From contig OX326957.1 of NCBI GenBank assembly GCA_946800325.1, positions 23,065,554-23,129,553 of the forward strand: DNA of 64,000 nt, read 5' to 3'. The stretch is from Luzula sylvatica (Eukaryota; Streptophyta; Magnoliopsida; Poales; Juncaceae). The notes under the pieces were generated by a model. It was not told where the DNA came from. It searched no databases and saw only the letters and a program-made list of their open reading frames with translations. Positions 60,740 through 64,000 of this stretch are shown one piece after another; positions within the stretch are counted from its first letter, which is position 1, and each line of letters opens with the position of its first letter. Position numbers and translations under genes: made by a program.

Positions 60740-61488
60740 CTAGCTTTATCCCCGCGCAATTGCGCGGGATGTTTTTAGTATAATTATTTAAATAGAATTA
60801 ACGCGTGTGCGAATTAACGCACATGCGTTTGAACTAAATTAATATAATCATGACATATTTGCAAATATCATGATGTCGATAGATGCATAAGGTTCATGAA
60901 ATTAGTCTATCACGGATATTATTTTCTAATATAATTTGTATAAATAGCATTTGCTCAGGTGCTTCTAAAATCGATTAATATAATCAGGACTTATTCGCAA
61001 GTTTTAATATGTATGGAAAATAGGAAACAAAGACCAAATATAAAATAAGAAAAAAGAATCAAAATGTAAAAAAAGACCGAAATGTAAATAAAAAAGACCA
61101 AAATGTAAATAAAAAGGACCAAAATCTAAATTAAAACTAAAAAGGACAACATATAAATAAAAAGGACCAAAATATAAATTAAAATGTAAAAAAGGACCGA
61201 AATGTAAATACAAAAGGACCAAAATGTTAATAAAAAGGACCAAAATGTAAATTAAAACTAAAAAGGACCAAAATATAAATAAAAAGGACCAAACTATAAA
61301 TTCAAAAATGTAAAAAAGGACCAAAATATAAATAAAAAGGACCAAAATGTAAATTTTAAAACAAAAAAGGACCAAAATATAAATAAAAAGGACCAAAAGG
61401 TAAATTAAAAAATTATTTTTTTACACAAATGCCCTTGATGACGTGGAGGCCTAAAATTGCAAGAAATTTCTTAACTTTATACATAAGA
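60740..61488 (-). mobile_element. Helitron inserted in the satellite, minus strand
   Basis: On the minus strand it starts TCTTATGTATAAAG after A. It ends CCCGCGCAATTGCGCGGGG hairpin, ATAAAG, CTAG and then T. The interrupted satellite unit (GAAA / TTAATGATCG) is continuous in neighbouring units, giving an empty-site comparison. The 5' region contains GGCCTCCACGTCATCA, like the other Helitrons. The interior is a run of AAAAGGACCAAAATGTAAAT units of about 20-40 bp (61010-61410). Confidence 0.88.
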
Positions 61489-61548
61489 TATAATTAATGA
61501 TCGTGTTCATCGGATAATTAACTATATTTTAGTAAATTCAATTGTATT

Positions 61549-62290
61549 TTTTCCCCTTTTACTAACTAAAACAAAAAATTAAATCTTATTTTTTGTCAAA
61601 ATTCAGAAAAAACCAAACAAACCCCCTGCGAAAAACCATGTTTTCAATTTTTTAACATTCCATTAATTCCTTAATTAAGTGTCATTATAAAATAAAATAT
61701 AATAAATTCAACTTCTCAAATGAGTTCAAATTAATTTATCAATTCAAATTACTAATATTTATCAATTAATATTTTTTCATTAGCAACAAATTAATAAAGA
61801 AATCATGTTTTCTTTTTTTTAACACAAATAAATACATAATTAACAAGATTATGTGATAATAATTTGAAAATATTTTACAGATAAATATAAATAAGTCATC
61901 AATTTGATGTTTTTAACATACCGGAGGGCTATCAGGGCTCATGATCTGTTAGATAATTTGAAAATTACTATTAACATATGATTAATGAAAACTTTTTTTT
62001 TTTGAGAGCAATGATTAATGAAAACATTAAGGAGAAAAGACAATACCTAAAAGGAAAATTTCAATTTTGCTTTACACTATTAGTATTCTCTTTAACTAAA
62101 AGAAGCGAATAATGACTGAATTAATGCTGAGAATGGACAATACTACTAACAAAACCTAAATCATGAAAATTGGACAATACTCAAATTCCATCAAATCACA
62201 GGGGCAAAATCAGAAAAAGGTCGCATTCACAACCCAAGTGTCTGTATACATCTGGGTTCTGATTTCGATTTTGATTTTGATTGTGGCTTT
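61549..62290. other. AT-rich spacer, no gene recognised
   Basis: No coding homology or element ends found. It may be the 3' flank of the captured chimeric gene. Confidence 0.4.
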
Positions 62291-62464
62291 GTCAACGAGT
62301 CATTTTCCATGCAAATATAATCGAGTCGCAAAAATCAGAATTCAGACCAGTCGCAAAAATCAGAAAAATCTGCCACCTGACTCCAAATCGCCGCTGCCTC
62401 CAAACTGCCGCGTCGCCTCCTGGCTCAGTCGCGTCTCCAAAATCAGTAGAAAGTCCAACGCTCG

Positions 62465-62600
62465 CCAAAATCAGAGCATGCACTAAGTTTTCAACATAGA
62501 CCCAATCTGTTTTGATATTTTCGTCTCCAATTTTGAAAAATAAAAGACCCATTTTGGCAAAGTGAGAGTATTCGTGGAATATGCCTCTCGTGAAGGCCAC
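62465..62600 (-). pseudogene. Short-chain dehydrogenase (3beta-HSD-like, SDR42E type) fragment
   Basis: The minus strand encodes ERHIPRIL, then in the next frame AKMGLLFFKIGDENIKTDWV and YVENLVHALILASVGL. This matches the plant 3beta-hydroxysteroid dehydrogenase/SDR42E-like region around the YV.NLV block. One extra base between the two parts shifts the frame. It directly follows the VPS13-derived exon and is read out of frame from it. Confidence 0.75.
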
Positions 62601-63577
62601 CAACTGCTCTTTGACGAAGCCTTCTTCCTCGAAGCCTCCTTGGTTTTCACAGACTCCACCTTAGCATGTGCAAGTAATCTAAATGAAGCAAAAAAATAAA
62701 AATTATATATATTGCGCATGCCGCGTTATATATAAAATGGAATATTATTTGATTACCTCCAAAGAATGATGATTTTGGAATCGAGAGTGGTCTCGATTTG
62801 CCTGAGTTCGGAAACATCTGCATTGTTTGGTTGTTGGAGAAAAGCGACATAAAATTGCACATAGCGCCGTCGTAGCTGACAATGATGCTTGATTCTCTCC
62901 CACGACACAAAGTAACTAACCAAACCAAAATTATTTAATGAAAAATAAATTGATTTTCAAATGATTTAATTAATACGTACCAGAGTTTCTTCTGGCGCAA
63001 AGCTGCCAACATAGCATAGCGCCACCAAGCACGGGGATCTTCTAAAACGGGGATTATAGGCCGCAAGTGAGACACCTCAACACGAGTCTTGTATCGTGAA
63101 AACGTCTCTAACAATTTTATCCCATCATAGTACTGAGCCCAGAGTTCCAACAAAAAATAATAAAAAATCAAATTAAATAATAAAATTGAAGCCAAATATG
63201 AGGAAAATTAAGAGAGTAAGTACCTCAGTAACAGATAAGGAAACGTCAGGAAGAACAAGGGAAGCCTTCTCGAAAGGCAAATTTCCTTCCTCTCTTTCTT
63301 GCTTCCCAATTCGATGGTATTTCAGGACTCCATTTATCGGTGAAACCAAGTATTTTCTGTTAGATGCCCAACGAGATTTCGATTCTGCCGATATTTCATC
63401 TATTCCATCTTGAAATATCTACAATAAAAAAAATTCAAAATATTATTTACTAAATTTCTAAACCCTAAGTAATACAAAGGGGAAGCCAAAATAAGAGAAG
63501 CTAACCTCACTCCATTCGGTAGGATTCAAATCCTTCCACTTTTTGTTTGGAAATCTGCGAGTATTGTTCAAGGACAT
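62483..63577 (-). CDS. Chimeric captured gene, VPS13-derived exons with open frame
   Basis: Five exons on the minus strand: 63577-63506, 63418-63224, 63132-62981, 62915-62757 and 62678-62483, with GT-AG introns, 774 nt and 257 residues. Exons 1-5 match an N-terminal-side region of plant VPS13 (a bridge-like lipid-transfer protein): KWKDLNPTEWSE/IFQDGI, KYLVSPINGVLKYHRIGKQE, LPFEKASLVLPDVSLSVTE, GIKLLETFSRYKTRVEVSHL, DPRAWWRYAMLAALRQKKLW, HCQLRRRYVQFY and LLAHAKVESVKTKEASRKKA. The frame then crosses into the dehydrogenase fragment in the wrong frame and stops at 62483. At the third exon the ancestral acceptor seems lost (CTCTGG/GCTCAG); a CAG six bases later keeps the frame. It lacks the rest of the >3000-residue VPS13, so it is not a lipid-transfer protein. 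Expression is unknown. Confidence 0.75.
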
Positions 63578-63860
63578 TGCTGGGCCTCCTAAGGATCCGG
63601 AAATTTGACAGTGATCGGAGGAAAGCGAAGCATGCGTGGTGGGCGTGGAGAAGAAATCGACACCATGAATCGCCGGAGACCTGGAGAAGAATCGCGAGGA
63701 GGAAATCGCCGGAGACTTGGAAAAGGATCGTGAATAGTCGGAGACCTATCCAGAAGAAGGATCGCGACGGTGGAAGGTTCGCCTCAGATCTGGTCGTCTC
63801 GCCTAAATCGCCTCAGAGGAAGGTTTGAAGGTTTTGTCCTTTTTTTGCTTCAAAGAGTGG
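63578..63860 (-). promoter_or_regulatory. Leader-like region of the chimeric gene
   Basis: A GC-richer stretch upstream of the start codon, with repeated TCTCCGGCGATT-type blocks and no start codon in frame. It is unlike the AT-rich neighbourhood and probably acts as 5' UTR or promoter, perhaps captured from a third locus. The remaining bases to 64000 are AT-rich and may be an element end cut by the window. Confidence 0.4.
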
Positions 63861-64000
63861 AAGGTCTGTCGTGGGAGAGGATTATTGTTGGTTTATCAAC
63901 TTATTTACAAAAAGGTCCCTCCGTCTGTAGTTTATATAAATTTTGATCGTATTATAAAAAGTCCATCCGCCTCTACTTGTATTAATTTTTGGTCCTTGAA

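Noticed and set aside
61004..61396. Long minus-strand frame with a repeated LFIYILV pattern resembling a membrane protein
   Set aside because: It is the translation of the AAAAGGACCAAAATGTAAAT tandem repeat inside a Helitron; the pattern follows from the repeat.

Overview
This window is nuclear DNA of a flowering plant, probably a eudicot (the species cannot be fixed from sequence alone). It is AT-rich and intron-bearing, with abundant (AT)n, (TC)n and (TG)n microsatellites and dense nested plant transposons. Only three host genes look intact: a DUF247 protein (14417-15941, +), a mitochondrial-type 5-formyltetrahydrofolate cyclo-ligase in seven exons (42643-44110, +), and a short GTD-binding/DUF593 coiled-coil membrane protein (44430-45311, -) lying tail to tail with the cyclo-ligase. 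Everything else is transposons, their remnants, captured gene pieces or simple repeats.

Two intrachromosomal duplications organise the window. The larger pairs 1-10370 with 45206-53345, a direct copy 45205 bp away that starts inside the GTD-binding gene and carries a decayed DUF247 copy in each arm. Insertions and deletions private to each arm date many events after the duplication. The smaller pairs 19600-25150 with 36480-38640; each arm was later hit by a different Helitron, and the Helitron of the first arm holds a Ty1/copia element.

Left part (1-20 kb): duplication arm 1, a hAT-type non-autonomous element with perfect 8-bp target duplications, a long Ty3/gypsy-like solo LTR, a 175-bp tandem array, a relic of cyclo-ligase exon 3, a copia-type solo LTR, a second hAT element, the intact DUF247 gene and a Helitron. 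Middle (20-42 kb): an RT-less copia element inside a Helitron, a hAT element, a solo LTR whose U3 carries eight identical palindromes in four pairs with 22-bp spacing, another hAT element, and a complete MULE (30678-35958) with ~0.3-kb terminal repeats, a 9-bp target duplication, a nearly intact mudrA-like transposase and a captured tonoplast sugar-transporter exon. A hAT element and a LINE fragment nested in a foldback element follow.

Right part (42-64 kb): the two-gene host island, duplication arm 2, an L1-type LINE with two in-frame stops, a fragment of the SOQ1 (NHL-repeat) gene, a ~119-bp satellite split by a Helitron, and a chimeric captured gene on the minus strand whose five VPS13-derived exons still splice into one open frame and then run into a short-chain dehydrogenase fragment. 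Motif and splice-site calls were made by eye; no alignment or database search was run.
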